A program made the translations under genes and the position numbers. From CALOBA01 sp942491465 (GTDB lineage Bacteria; Pseudomonadota; Gammaproteobacteria; Chromatiales; Chromatiaceae), in NCBI GenBank assembly GCA_942491465.1, contig CALOBA010000018.1:61213-125212 (forward strand): DNA of 64,000 nucleotides. The letters are read 5' to 3'. Positions 50,544-59,156 of this stretch are shown here, one piece after another. The notes below the pieces were generated by a model that was given only the letters and a program-made list of their open reading frames with translations, ran no database searches and was not told where the DNA came from. Numbering within the stretch: position 1 is the first letter of the stretch; the number at the start of each line of letters is the position of its first letter.

Positions 50544-51310
50544 CACGGCAGCGCGTCCAGCCATTGCGACAAGGGCTCCAGGGCACCGTGCCGGGTCAGA
50601 TCCACCTGCAGCGGTGTGATCGAGACCTGGCCTTGGCGCAGGGCGTGGAAATCGGTGCCCGGACCCGCATCCTGTTCGGGACCGGCGGGACCCACCCAGT
50701 ACATGGGCCGCCCGCGGGGATCGGTCACCCGGGTCACCGGCTCGGCCTTGTGGCGGTGCCCGAGCCGGGTTGCGACCAGGCCCGCCAACGCGTCGAAGGG
50801 CCGATCCGGGACATTGACGTTGAGCACGGTGCTCGGGCCCATATCCAGCGCGAGGTCGCCGCGCTGGAGCCCGACCACCAGCTGGCCGGCGACGCGGGCC
50901 GCGGTCTGCAGATGACGCGGCTGATGGGCGTCGATGGACACGGCGATGGCCGGCAGTCCGAGGAAGCGGCCCTCGGTAGCGGCGGCCACGGTGCCGGAGT
51001 AGATCACGTCATCACCCAGGTTCGGGCCGTGATTGATGCCGGCCACGACCAGATCCGGCTCGGTGTCGAGCAGCCCGGTGATGGCCAGATGGACACAGTC
51101 CGTCGGCGTCCCGTTGACGCGGATAAAGCCGTTGTCGAGCCGCTCGGCACGGATCGGCACGTCCAGCGTCAGCGAGTTGCTGGCGCCGCTGCGGTCCCGA
51201 TCGGGTGCAACCACGGTCACCTGCCCGTGCCGCGACAGCTCGTCGAACAGGGCATGCAGCCCCGGGGAGCGATAGCCGTCGTCGTTGCTTAGCAGGATTC
51301 TCATCGTCAT
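50543..51310 (-). CDS. surE: 5'/3'-nucleotidase SurE
   Basis: A 255-residue phosphatase of the survival protein family. The N-terminal MTMRILLSNDDGYRSPGLHA carries the metal-binding Asp pair; APDRDRSGASNSLTL and INHGPNLGDDVIYSGTVAAA complete the active site. A Met two residues in (51304) is an alternative start. It leads the surE-pcm-yqaA-nlpD-rpoS cluster, involved in stationary-phase survival and nucleotide and protein repair. Confidence 0.94.
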   Translation of the reverse strand: MTMRILLSNDDGYRSPGLHALFDELSRHGQVTVVAPDRDRSGASNSLTLDVPIRAERLDNGFIRVNGTPTDCVHLAITGLLDTEPDLVVAGINHGPNLGDDVIYSGTVAAATEGRFLGLPAIAVSIDAHQPRHLQTAARVAGQLVVGLQRGDLALDMGPSTVLNVNVPDRPFDALAGLVATRLGHRHKAEPVTRVTDPRGRPMYWVGPAGPEQDAGPGTDFHALRQGQVSITPLQVDLTRHGALEPLSQWLDALP

Positions 51311-51508
51311 CTAGCGAGTGACCGGGTTCGCGCGTAGCCGTCGGCGGGATCGGGATGCAGGGGTGCCCTGGGCGGTCCAGGACAGGAACACCCGGGTGCG
51401 TTAGCCAGTCGATGATACTGTAATCCGAGTCCGCAAACACCTGCCATCGACCTGGAGCAGTCGCAGATATACTGATCCGGCGCAAGCGAAGATCAATCTT
51501 GAAACACA

Positions 51509-52075
51509 ATGAAGAAACCCCTCCAGGATGCTGATTTAGCCCTGTTTCGCTCCGAGGTTGCAGGCGCCAAGCCAATCCGGCAAGAGCAGGCGGAGCCCTA
51601 CCGACAGCGCCCGCCCCCGGTGCCGCGGCCACGACCAGCGGAGCCGGACCCCAATGAAGAGACGGGGCTTTCCGAGCACGAGGTGGAGACCCACGACCAC
51701 CTGCTCTACGCCCGCCCCGGCATCCAGCACCGCGTGATGGGCCAGCTCCAGCGCGGCGAGATCGCCGTCGGCCTGGAGCTCGACCTGCACGGACTGACCA
51801 GCGACCATGCCCATGCCTGTCTGCGCGAGTTCCTGGCCGCGTGCAGCGAACGGCGCATCCGCTGTGCGCGCATCATCCACGGCAAGGGCTACCGCTCCGC
51901 GGGACGCCAGCCCGTGCTCAAGTGCAAGGTCAACTATTGGCTGCGCCTGCGCCGAGACGTGCTGGCGTTCTGCTCGGCGCCCCGGCGCGACGGCGGGACC
52001 GGGGCGGTGTACGTGCTGCTGCGCAATCCCGACAAGGGTGGCGACCGGCGGGGGCGGACCGGCAGGCGGGGGTGA
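51509..52075 (+). CDS. Smr/MutS2-type domain protein
   Basis: A 188-residue protein. After an acidic, Pro-rich N-terminus (to about residue 75) comes an Smr domain: LELDLHGLTSDHAHACLREFL (about 89-109) and RIIHGKGYRS (121-130) with the LDLHG and HGKGY motifs that form the nuclease-like site. It resembles the E. coli SmrA/SmrB family; SmrB cuts mRNA at collided ribosomes. Which subtype this is cannot be decided. A -10-like TATACT lies at 51468-51473, about 36 bases upstream of the ATG, without a good -35. Confidence 0.88.
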   Translation: MKKPLQDADLALFRSEVAGAKPIRQEQAEPYRQRPPPVPRPRPAEPDPNEETGLSEHEVETHDHLLYARPGIQHRVMGQLQRGEIAVGLELDLHGLTSDHAHACLREFLAACSERRIRCARIIHGKGYRSAGRQPVLKCKVNYWLRLRRDVLAFCSAPRRDGGTGAVYVLLRNPDKGGDRRGRTGRRG

Positions 52076-52154
52076 CGCGGGGCAGATCTACCGTGATATC
52101 GGGCACTTGGACTGGCGCCGTTCAGGCGGTCTCGGCATCCTTGGAGGCGATGCG

Positions 52155-53282
52155 CTAGTGGTCGGCTCGCGCATCTCCACCCAGGCGCAGGTTGACGCCC
52201 AGCGGCATGCCGTCGCGCACGATGCCGAGCCGCACCTCATCCCCCGCCGCGTAACGCTCCAGCAGGCTGATCAGCTCGCCCATGCCGGTCACGGGCTCGC
52301 CGTCGAGCCCGGCGATGATGTCGCCGATCAGCAGGCTGCCGTCGGCGCCTATACTGGCGCCCCGCAGTCCGGCACGCTCCGCCGGCGAACCCGGCTCCAC
52401 CCGCAACACCAGCACGCCCTGCTGCCCCAAGCGCTCCAGCACCGGTCGGCTGGCATCGTCGTCGCCGACGATGCCGATGCGCGGGCGCACATAACGGCCG
52501 TCGGCGATCAGATAGGGCACGATGCGGTTGACCGTGTCCACCGGCACCGCGAAGCCGATCCCGGAGAAGCTCCCCGAGGTACTGAAGATGGCCGTGTTGA
52601 CACCGATCAGCCGGCCCGCGCTGTCGAGCAGCGGACCGCCGGAATTGCCGGGATTGATGGCGGCGTCGGTCTGGATCAGACGGCGGATCTCGACACCGTT
52701 CTCGGCCTGAATGGTGCGGTCCAGGGCCGAGACGACCCCGGTGGTCAGGCTGTAGTCGAGCCCGAACGGATTACCGATGGCCAGGGCCTTCTGACCGACC
52801 TTCAGATCGGCGCTGGTGCCGATGGGGACGGGTCGGGGGCGGGCCACCGGCGCATCGATACGCAGCACGGCCAGATCATGCTCGGGACTCGCCCCCACCA
52901 GCCAGGCCCGGTAGGCGCGATGATCGAAGAATCGGACCATCGCCGATTGCGCATCCTCGATGACATGGTAATTGGTGACGATGTGGCCGTAGTCGTCCCA
53001 AATCAGGCCCGAGCCGGTGCCGCGCCGCACCGCGCGCAGGTCGCGGGTCCAGGGGTCGATGACGGCATCGGTGGTCGAGATGTAGACCACCGACGGGCTG
53101 ACCTGATCGAAGATCGCGATGGTCGTCTGCTCGTCCGCGCCCAGCGCGCCGCGCGCCGCAACGGCCCGGGGCTCGGCGCGGAACTGCACCACCACATCTT
53201 CCAGCCAGGGGCGCAGGGCGATGAAGACCAAGAACAGGATGGCGGCCCAGAACAGCCGCCGCGACAACACAAAGCCATGCAT
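52155..53282 (-). CDS. DegS/AlgW-like membrane-anchored serine protease
   Basis: A 375-residue protein. The start at 53282 (MHGFVLSRRLFWAAILFLVF) gives a single N-terminal membrane anchor (about 10-23) typical of DegS; the longer frame upstream has no family-like sequence. The trypsin-like triad is His106 (TNYHVIED), Asp136 (PEHDLAVL) and Ser214 (NPGNSGGPL). One PDZ domain covers about 265-365 (VLRVEPGSPAERAGLRG, DIIAGLDGEPV). DegS starts the sigma-E envelope stress response by cutting RseA when its PDZ binds misfolded outer-membrane proteins. A single PDZ and the anchor favour DegS over the two-PDZ DegP. Confidence 0.88.
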   Translation of the reverse strand: MHGFVLSRRLFWAAILFLVFIALRPWLEDVVVQFRAEPRAVAARGALGADEQTTIAIFDQVSPSVVYISTTDAVIDPWTRDLRAVRRGTGSGLIWDDYGHIVTNYHVIEDAQSAMVRFFDHRAYRAWLVGASPEHDLAVLRIDAPVARPRPVPIGTSADLKVGQKALAIGNPFGLDYSLTTGVVSALDRTIQAENGVEIRRLIQTDAAINPGNSGGPLLDSAGRLIGVNTAIFSTSGSFSGIGFAVPVDTVNRIVPYLIADGRYVRPRIGIVGDDDASRPVLERLGQQGVLVLRVEPGSPAERAGLRGASIGADGSLLIGDIIAGLDGEPVTGMGELISLLERYAAGDEVRLGIVRDGMPLGVNLRLGGDARADH

Positions 53283-53388
53283 GTTGGGGGTCGGGAACAA
53301 AACGCCGTGCCGGATCAGTCGCGCCGACAAGGACAAGAGGTCACCCGGCACGACAGTGCCCGAGCACGACAGACCAAGTCTAATGGAG

Positions 53389-53432
53389 GTTGCATTAACG
53401 CAACGCACGCGACGAGAGACTGTCAGTATACT
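53389..53432. promoter_or_regulatory. Palindromes in the protease promoter region
   Basis: AGTATACT (53425-53432) is a palindrome that contains a TATACT -10 hexamer on both strands, so it could serve divergent transcription of the protease gene (minus) and the DUF2892 gene (plus). Downstream on the minus side, GTTGC (53389-53393) and GCAAC (53400-53404) form a near-perfect 16-base inverted repeat that could be an operator. No strong -35 is seen for either direction. Confidence 0.35.
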
Positions 53433-53596
53433 GCGCCAACGCCGACCGAGCGTTGCGGCTGAACTGCCGCACCCGTGGCCGGCGCACATCGACGCACGTG
53501 GCGCTCGCCACCGCGTCATCGGACCCGGCCCGAAGGCCGGCCCCCTATTCGCCGATATCGATTTGGTGCGCCAGAGCGCACCGGGAGCAGAAAGCC

Positions 53597-53791
53597 TTGA
53601 TCAAGAACGTTGGCAAGACCGATCGCAACATCCGCCTGGCCGCTGGCGGCGTGCTCATCTTCCTGGGCATCGCCAGCATGGGCGGCTGGATCACCCTGCT
53701 CGGCCTCGTCGTACTGGCCACCGGCGCCACCGGCACCTGCCTGGCCTACGTCCCCATGAAGATCAACACCGTCAAGGAAGGCGAGGATTAA
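53597..53791 (+). CDS. DUF2892 (YgaP-like) small membrane protein
   Basis: A 64-residue protein with a TTG start at 53597 and GGGAG 9 bases upstream. The sequence IKNVGKTDRNIRLAAGGVLI is the DUF2892 signature; two hydrophobic segments (about 14-28 and 30-45) with a short turn follow, then CLAYVPMKINT. It is a predicted inner-membrane protein of unknown function, similar to the membrane part of the YgaP rhodanese. The frame is open further upstream without similarity. Confidence 0.85.
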   Translation: MIKNVGKTDRNIRLAAGGVLIFLGIASMGGWITLLGLVVLATGATGTCLAYVPMKINTVKEGED

Positions 53792-53900
53792 TCCACGCCC
53801 TCCGGCCGGGCGCCCTGCCCGGCCCACCGGCCCGCCGGCACCGATCACCACGGTCGCCGCCGGGCCGGCCCTTTTGCGGCACACAGCCCGGTCCCGCGGT

Positions 53901-54809
53901 ATGCAGGCAACTCCCGCCAGAACAAACGATTCACCCCTGATCGAGGCCCGCGACCTGGTCAAGCAGTACCCCGGCGTGCGTGCCGTCGACGGCCTGAGCT
54001 TCCAGGTCCGCCGCGGCCAATGCTTCGGCCTGCTCGGCCCCAACGGCGCCGGCAAGACAACGACGCTGGAGATGCTCGAGGGCATCCAGGCGCCCACCGC
54101 CGGCGAGGTGCACTTTGCGGGCCGCCCCCTGGACGCCGGGTTCCGCCAGGCCATCGGCATCCAGTTTCAGAGCACGGCGCTGCAGGACTTTCAGACCGTC
54201 GCCGAGGCCCTGGACATGTTCGCCAGCCTCTACAGCCGCACCGCCGACCGCGACGAGCTGATTCGCCTCTGCAACCTCACCGAGATCCTCCACCGCGACA
54301 CCCGCAAACTCTCCGGCGGCCAGCGCCAGCGCCTGCTGCTGGCCATCGCCCTGGTCAACGACCCGGAGCTGGTCTTCCTCGACGAGCCCACCACCGGCCT
54401 CGACCCCCAGTCCCGACGCAACTTCTGGGACCTGATCGAGACCGTGCGCGCCCGCGGCAAGACCATCCTGCTGACCACCCACTACATGGAAGAGGCCGAG
54501 TACCTGTGCGACCAGGTCGCCATCGTCGATCACGGGCGCATCATCAGCCAAGGCGCGCCGGCGGCCCTGATCCGCGAGCACTTCCCGTCCACCATCGTGC
54601 GGCTGCCGGCCCGGCACTGGCCCGTCGACCAACCGCTGCCGGGCAATGCCGCCCTGCGCGGCAATGCCATCGAGCTGCATACCGACAACGTCCCCCCGGT
54701 GCTGGAGCAGCTGGAAGACATCGGCGCCGACCTCACCGCCCTGCGGGTGGAGACACCGACGCTGGAGGACCTGTTCCTAAAGCTCACCGGCCACAGCCTG
54801 AGGACCTGA
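53901..54809 (+). CDS. ABC-2 type exporter, ATP-binding subunit
   Basis: A 302-residue ATPase. Walker A GPNGAGKTT (46-54), Q-loop near QFQSTAL, signature LSGGQ (137-141), Walker B VFLDEP (158-163) and H-loop TTHYMEEAEYL are all present. The extra C-terminal 70 residues with LEQLEDIGADLTALRVETPTLEDLFLKLTG are typical of the CcmA/DrrA-like exporter ATPases. Three bases separate it from the permease gene. The exported substrate is unknown. Confidence 0.92.
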   Translation: MQATPARTNDSPLIEARDLVKQYPGVRAVDGLSFQVRRGQCFGLLGPNGAGKTTTLEMLEGIQAPTAGEVHFAGRPLDAGFRQAIGIQFQSTALQDFQTVAEALDMFASLYSRTADRDELIRLCNLTEILHRDTRKLSGGQRQRLLLAIALVNDPELVFLDEPTTGLDPQSRRNFWDLIETVRARGKTILLTTHYMEEAEYLCDQVAIVDHGRIISQGAPAALIREHFPSTIVRLPARHWPVDQPLPGNAALRGNAIELHTDNVPPVLEQLEDIGADLTALRVETPTLEDLFLKLTGHSLRT

Positions 54810-54812
54810 CCC

Positions 54813-55928
54813 ATGTGGCAGCGCCTGCTCCGCGGCACCACCGGCCAACCGGCCGAGCAACCGTTCGACCCCGCCGCCAGCGCCCGGCGCATCCTCGCCG
54901 TGCTGCGCGCCCGCAACCGCGAGTTCTACCGCGACACCGCCGGACTGGTCTGGAACATCGCCATGCCGGTGATGATGATCGCCGCCTTCGCGTTCATCTT
55001 CGGCGACCAGCCCAAAGACCTGCTCAAGGTCGGCCTGCTCGGCGCCGACGACCCGGCAGCGCTCAGTCAGCCACCGGCGCAGAGCCCGCCCTTCCTCGGC
55101 CTGCGCCACATCGACTTCATCCCCGTCGAGCGGCGCGACGCCGGCATCGTCAAGGTCGAACGCCACCAGCTCGACCTGCTGCTCGACACCCGCGGCACAC
55201 CGGTCTACTGGGTCAACGACGACTCCGCCAACGGCTATCTCGCCGAGCGGCTGCTGCTCGGCACCAGCGCGCTGGCGACGGCCACCGACAGCGCCGACCT
55301 ACCCCAGCGCCAAGCCGTCTCCGGGCAGGCGCTGAGCTACGCCGATTGGGCGCTGCCCGGCGTGCTGGCGATGAACGTCATGTTCGGCAGCCTCTGGGGG
55401 GTCGGTTGGGTGGTGGTGCGCTACCGCAAGAACGGCGTCCTGCGCCGGCTCAAGGCGACGCCGCTGACGCCCTTCGAGTTCCTGACCGCGCAGGTCATCT
55501 CTCGGCTCGCCGTCGTCCTCGGCTCCAGCAGCCTGGTCTTCGCCGGCGCCGCGCTGCTCCTCAACGTGCCCATGCGCGGCAGCCTGCTGACGCTGTTCAT
55601 CACCTACGCCGCCGGTGCCCTGTGCATGATCAGCCTCGGCCTGATGGTCTCGTCGCGGCTGCGCACCGAAGAACTGGCCGACGGCCTGCTGAACCTCATG
55701 TCCTGGCCCATGCTGCTGCTCTCCGGGGTCTGGTTCTCCATGGAGGGCACCAGCGCCGCCGCCCAGGCCCTATCGGTGCTGATGCCGCTGACCCACCTGG
55801 TCAGCGCCGCCCGCGCGATCATGATCGACGGCGCGGGTCTCGTCGACGTCCTGCCGCAGCTCGGTCTGCTGCTGGCGCTGGCGGTGGCGCTGCTGACGGC
55901 GGCCTCACGGCTGTTTCGCTGGGAGTAG
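54813..55928 (+). CDS. ABC-2 type exporter, permease subunit
   Basis: A 371-residue membrane protein with one N-terminal helix (about 45-65), a periplasmic domain of about 110 residues, and five C-terminal helices, the ABC-2 permease layout. RNREFYRDTAGLVWNIAMPV and KNGVLRRLKATPLTPFEFLTAQV are the conserved cytosolic elements. It pairs with the ATPase just upstream. Substrate unknown; drug or lipid efflux are usual for the family. Confidence 0.9.
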   Translation: MWQRLLRGTTGQPAEQPFDPAASARRILAVLRARNREFYRDTAGLVWNIAMPVMMIAAFAFIFGDQPKDLLKVGLLGADDPAALSQPPAQSPPFLGLRHIDFIPVERRDAGIVKVERHQLDLLLDTRGTPVYWVNDDSANGYLAERLLLGTSALATATDSADLPQRQAVSGQALSYADWALPGVLAMNVMFGSLWGVGWVVVRYRKNGVLRRLKATPLTPFEFLTAQVISRLAVVLGSSSLVFAGAALLLNVPMRGSLLTLFITYAAGALCMISLGLMVSSRLRTEELADGLLNLMSWPMLLLSGVWFSMEGTSAAAQALSVLMPLTHLVSAARAIMIDGAGLVDVLPQLGLLLALAVALLTAASRLFRWE

Positions 55929-56015
55929 CGGAAAAGGGGTCGGAACCCTTGTCGCTAATCGGTGAATGAAAAGGTGCCGAACGAGGCGGATTCACCCACC
56001 GTGTTGGAGGCTCTC

Positions 56016-56030
56016 GGGGCGGGTCGCCCC
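56016..56030. terminator. Small hairpin between convergent exporter and hemerythrin genes
   Basis: GGGGCG (56016-56021) pairs with CGCCCC (56025-56030) around GGT, in the 132-base gap between two converging genes. It has no T-run, so terminator function is uncertain. Confidence 0.35.
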
Positions 56031-56060
56031 AGCGGGCATCCGCCCTCCACGCGACAGCGG

Positions 56061-56483
56061 CTAGGGCAGCACCTCGGCTGCCGCAACCGTTCGATCGTCG
56101 AGGAATCGGGCCAGTTCCCGGTCGGTCTGCACCGTATGCTGCGCAAACCAATCCCGGAGGAAGTCCAGCAGCACGTCCAGGTCGATGACCTCGAACAGGT
56201 ATTCGTTGATGCGGGCGCGCAACCGGCTCAGCAGCCGCCGGTGCTCCTCCTGGTGCTCGGTGATGCCGGGGTAGCCCGTGTCGGCCATGATGTTCTCTTC
56301 GCTGACGAAGTGGAACTCGGCATACAGGCGCAGCTCGTCGAGCAGGCGGCGCAGCCGCTCCGGCGGGTCGCCACGTCCGTAGCCGTCGGCGATCTCGCGG
56401 AACAGGCCGATGAAGACCCGATGCTGCTCGTCGATCCGGGCATGGCCGGTGGCGAAGCATTCGTCCCAAGCAATCTCGGTCAT
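56061..56483 (-). CDS. Bacteriohemerythrin
   Basis: A 140-residue four-helix protein that binds O2 at a di-iron site. All seven expected ligands are visible: His21 (DEQH), His58 and Glu62 (FHFVSEE), His77 and His81 (HQEEH), His116 (AQH) and Asp121. Single-domain bacteriohemerythrins carry or sense O2. It lies downstream of typA on the same strand with a 31-base gap and may be co-transcribed with it. Confidence 0.92.
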   Translation of the reverse strand: MTEIAWDECFATGHARIDEQHRVFIGLFREIADGYGRGDPPERLRRLLDELRLYAEFHFVSEENIMADTGYPGITEHQEEHRRLLSRLRARINEYLFEVIDLDVLLDFLRDWFAQHTVQTDRELARFLDDRTVAAAEVLP

Positions 56484-56514
56484 TTAGGTACAGCTCCTCA
56501 GTCGTCGATGGATG

Positions 56515-58332
56515 TCAGCCGGCGCCGCGGGCGGCACGCTTGCGCTCATGCTCTTTGAGGTAGCGCTTGCGGATGCGGATGCCCTCGGGGGTGATCTCCA
56601 CCAGTTCGTCGTCTTCGATGAATTCCAGGGCCTGCTCCAGCGAGAAGCGCACCGGCGGGGTCAGCAGGATGTTCTCGTCCGAGCCGGCGGCGCGGATGTT
56701 GGTCAGCTGCTTGGCCTTGAGCGGGTTGACGGTCAGATCGTTGTCGCGGGAGTGGATGCCCACCACCTGGCCCTCGTAGGCCTCCTCGCCGGGGGCGACC
56801 AGCAGCCGGCCGCGCTCCTGCAGGTTGAACAGGGCGTAGCCCAGGACCTTGCCCTGGGCATTGGAGATCATCGCGCCGTTGCGCCGCGGGGCGATGCCGC
56901 CCTGGTTGGCCGGGCCGTAGTGGTCGAAGACGTGGTACTTGAGCCCGGTGCCGGAGGTCAGGGTCATGAACTCGGTCTGGAAGCCGATCAGGCCGCGGGA
57001 CGGGATCTCGTAGTCCAGACGCACCCGCCCGCGCCCGTCCGGCAGCATGGCCTTGAGCTCGGCCTTGCGCTCGCCCAGCGCCTGCATGATGGCGCCCTGG
57101 TTGCCCTCCTCCACATCCACGGTGAGCTGCTCGTAGGGCTCGCAGATCTGCCCGTCGATCTCGCGGAAGATGACCTCGGGGCGGGAGACGGCCATCTCGT
57201 AGCCTTCGCGGCGCATGTTCTCCAGCAGGATGGACAGGTGCAGCTCGCCGCGGCCGGAGACGCGGAACTTCTCCGGGTCGTTGCCCTCCTCCACGCGCAG
57301 GGCGACGTTGTGGATCAGCTCACGCTCCAGGCGGTCCTTGAGCTGGCGCGAGGTCAGGTACTTGCCGTCGCGGCCGGCGAAGGGCGAGGTGTTGACCTGG
57401 AAGGTCATGGTCACCGTCGGCTCGTCCACGGTCAGGGCCGGCAGCGCCTCGACCTCGGCGGGATCGCAGAGGGTGTCGGAGACGTTCGGCGCATCCATGC
57501 CGGTGAGCGCCACGATATCGCCGGCCCGGGCCTCGTCGACCTCGTTGCGGGCGAGGCCGAGGTAGCCGTAGACCAGGCCGATCTTGGCCTTGTGCCGGTT
57601 GCCGTCGCCCTTGACCACGACCACCTGCTGATTCGGCCGCACCCGCCCGCGCTGGATGCGGCCGACGCCGATGGCGCCGACAAAGCTGTTGTAGTCCAGG
57701 GTCGAGATCTGCATCCGAAACGGGCCTTCCGGGTCCACATCCGGGGTCGGGCAGTGCTCGACGATGGCCTCGAACAGCGGCGTCATGTCGCCGTCGCGCA
57801 CGTCGTCCTCGAGGCCGGCATAGCCGTTGATGGCCGAGGCGTAGACGATGGGGAAATCCAGCTGCTCATCGCTGGCGCCGAGCCGATCGAACAGATCGAA
57901 CACCTGATCGATGACCCAATCCGGACGCGCCCCGGGCTTGTCGATCTTGTTGACGACGACGATGGGCCGAAGCCCATGGGCAAACGCCTTGCTGGTGACG
58001 AAGCGGGTCTGCGGCATCGGTCCCTCCTGCGCATCGACCAGCAGCAGCACCGAGTCCACCATCGACAACACCCGCTCCACCTCGCCACCGAAGTCGGCAT
58101 GGCCCGGGGTGTCGACGATGTTGATACGGTAGTCGTTCCAGCGCAGGGCGGTGTTCTTGGACAGGATGGTGATGCCGCGCTCGCGCTCGAGGTCGTTCGA
58201 GTCCATGACCCGCTCCACCGGGCCGAAGCGGTCGCCGAGCGTCCCGGACTGCTGCAGGAGCTTGTCCACCAGCGTGGTCTTGCCATGGTCGACGTGGGCA
58301 ATGATGGCGATGTTGCGAAGGGTTTCGATCAC
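56515..58332 (-). CDS. typA: Ribosome-associated GTPase TypA/BipA
   Basis: A 605-residue translational GTPase starting at GTG (VIETLRNIAIIAHVDHGKTT); the frame extends 80 codons further without similarity. P-loop AHVDHGKTT (12-20), DTPGHADFGG and NKIDKP follow. Domains III, V and the BipA-specific C-terminal domain are present (LKYHVFDHYGPANQGGIAPRRNGAMISN). It aids 50S assembly and stress and low-temperature growth. Normal family length. Confidence 0.95.
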   Translation of the reverse strand: MIETLRNIAIIAHVDHGKTTLVDKLLQQSGTLGDRFGPVERVMDSNDLERERGITILSKNTALRWNDYRINIVDTPGHADFGGEVERVLSMVDSVLLLVDAQEGPMPQTRFVTSKAFAHGLRPIVVVNKIDKPGARPDWVIDQVFDLFDRLGASDEQLDFPIVYASAINGYAGLEDDVRDGDMTPLFEAIVEHCPTPDVDPEGPFRMQISTLDYNSFVGAIGVGRIQRGRVRPNQQVVVVKGDGNRHKAKIGLVYGYLGLARNEVDEARAGDIVALTGMDAPNVSDTLCDPAEVEALPALTVDEPTVTMTFQVNTSPFAGRDGKYLTSRQLKDRLERELIHNVALRVEEGNDPEKFRVSGRGELHLSILLENMRREGYEMAVSRPEVIFREIDGQICEPYEQLTVDVEEGNQGAIMQALGERKAELKAMLPDGRGRVRLDYEIPSRGLIGFQTEFMTLTSGTGLKYHVFDHYGPANQGGIAPRRNGAMISNAQGKVLGYALFNLQERGRLLVAPGEEAYEGQVVGIHSRDNDLTVNPLKAKQLTNIRAAGSDENILLTPPVRFSLEQALEFIEDDELVEITPEGIRIRKRYLKEHERKRAARGAG

Positions 58333-58710
58333 GGGGGATAGGGCTCCGGGGGAGGGGCGACCGGCACGGCTGGCCGGGCGGTTGAATCGGGGTTTCGAGG
58401 TCAGCGTCGGGCAACGCGCCGACGGTGAGTCGGCGCGCAGCGCGCAAGGCCCTGGCGAGCGGTCGCGGCTGATCGCAGTACGCAGACGGAAAGACGCCGG
58501 AGTATAGCCGAGTCGCGGACACCCCACCGCGACAATCGACAGTGACACCGACCCCCCGGACGAAAAGATCATTTAGGCGCGCCACAGCGGCGGCACCCAC
58601 CTGCGGCGAACGCAGACGTTGCCGGCGGCAGGCGCGCGCCCCCGAGGCCACGCGAACGTCATTTGCGCGACATTCTTCAGACATATTCTGCACAATGTAT
58701 CGCAAGGCCG
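58333..58710. other. Upstream region of typA, no gene recognised
   Basis: This part of the 824-base gap should hold the typA promoter on the minus strand, but no clear -35/-10 pair was found. Frames here are Arg/Ala-rich shadows. The rest of the gap up to 59156 carries the DnaA-box-like cluster and then nothing recognisable before the glycerophosphodiesterase gene. Confidence 0.3.
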
Positions 58711-58936
58711 TTGTTCACGAGGGAAAACCCCAAGTCATCAACAGCGTCTGTGGATAACTCTGTGGGCAACCGCTTGAAATCGGCGCCAAGGGCGCGGGGA
58801 TGCTGGACCCGGATCAGATCGTCGTGTTGTCGCACAGACCGTAGATCCTTGTTATACGTCGCTTTCCATATCCTTCCCTCCGATCGCGCGACCATTCGCC
58901 CCCGGCTCGACGACGCCCGGCGCCGTTGTGCACAAC
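58711..58936. promoter_or_regulatory. Cluster of DnaA-box-like sequences
   Basis: TGTGGATAA (58749-58757) is the exact reverse complement of the DnaA box TTATCCACA. Twelve bases further, TGTGGGCAA (58761-58769) is a 7 of 9 match in the same orientation. TTGTTCACG (58711-58719) matches 7 of 9 on the other strand. The perfect palindrome GTTGTGCACAAC (58925-58936) contains a one-mismatch TTATNCACA box on each strand. dnaA and dnaN are not nearby, so this is either a DnaA-titrating or DnaA-regulated site, or an origin away from dnaA. Confidence 0.45.
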
Positions 58937-59156
58937 CACGGACACCGCGCCGGCTTCAGCCGCCCACCGAGACCGCAGGAAGCCACCGACTGGATCTCGC
59001 GCAAGCCGTCATCGCAACGTCGTACAACCGTCGCCTACCGATCACCGGCATGTCACGGCGCATTGCTAGCCTTTGGCGCGGTCCCGACGGGTGGCGCCCA
59101 AGGGTGCCCCCGCACGGGGCTCCTCCGCCCAGTCCCGCAGCCCAGAGGATCCTCCC

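Noticed and set aside
56512..58341. A 609-codon plus-strand frame opposite typA
   Set aside because: Antisense shadow of a clear GTPase gene.
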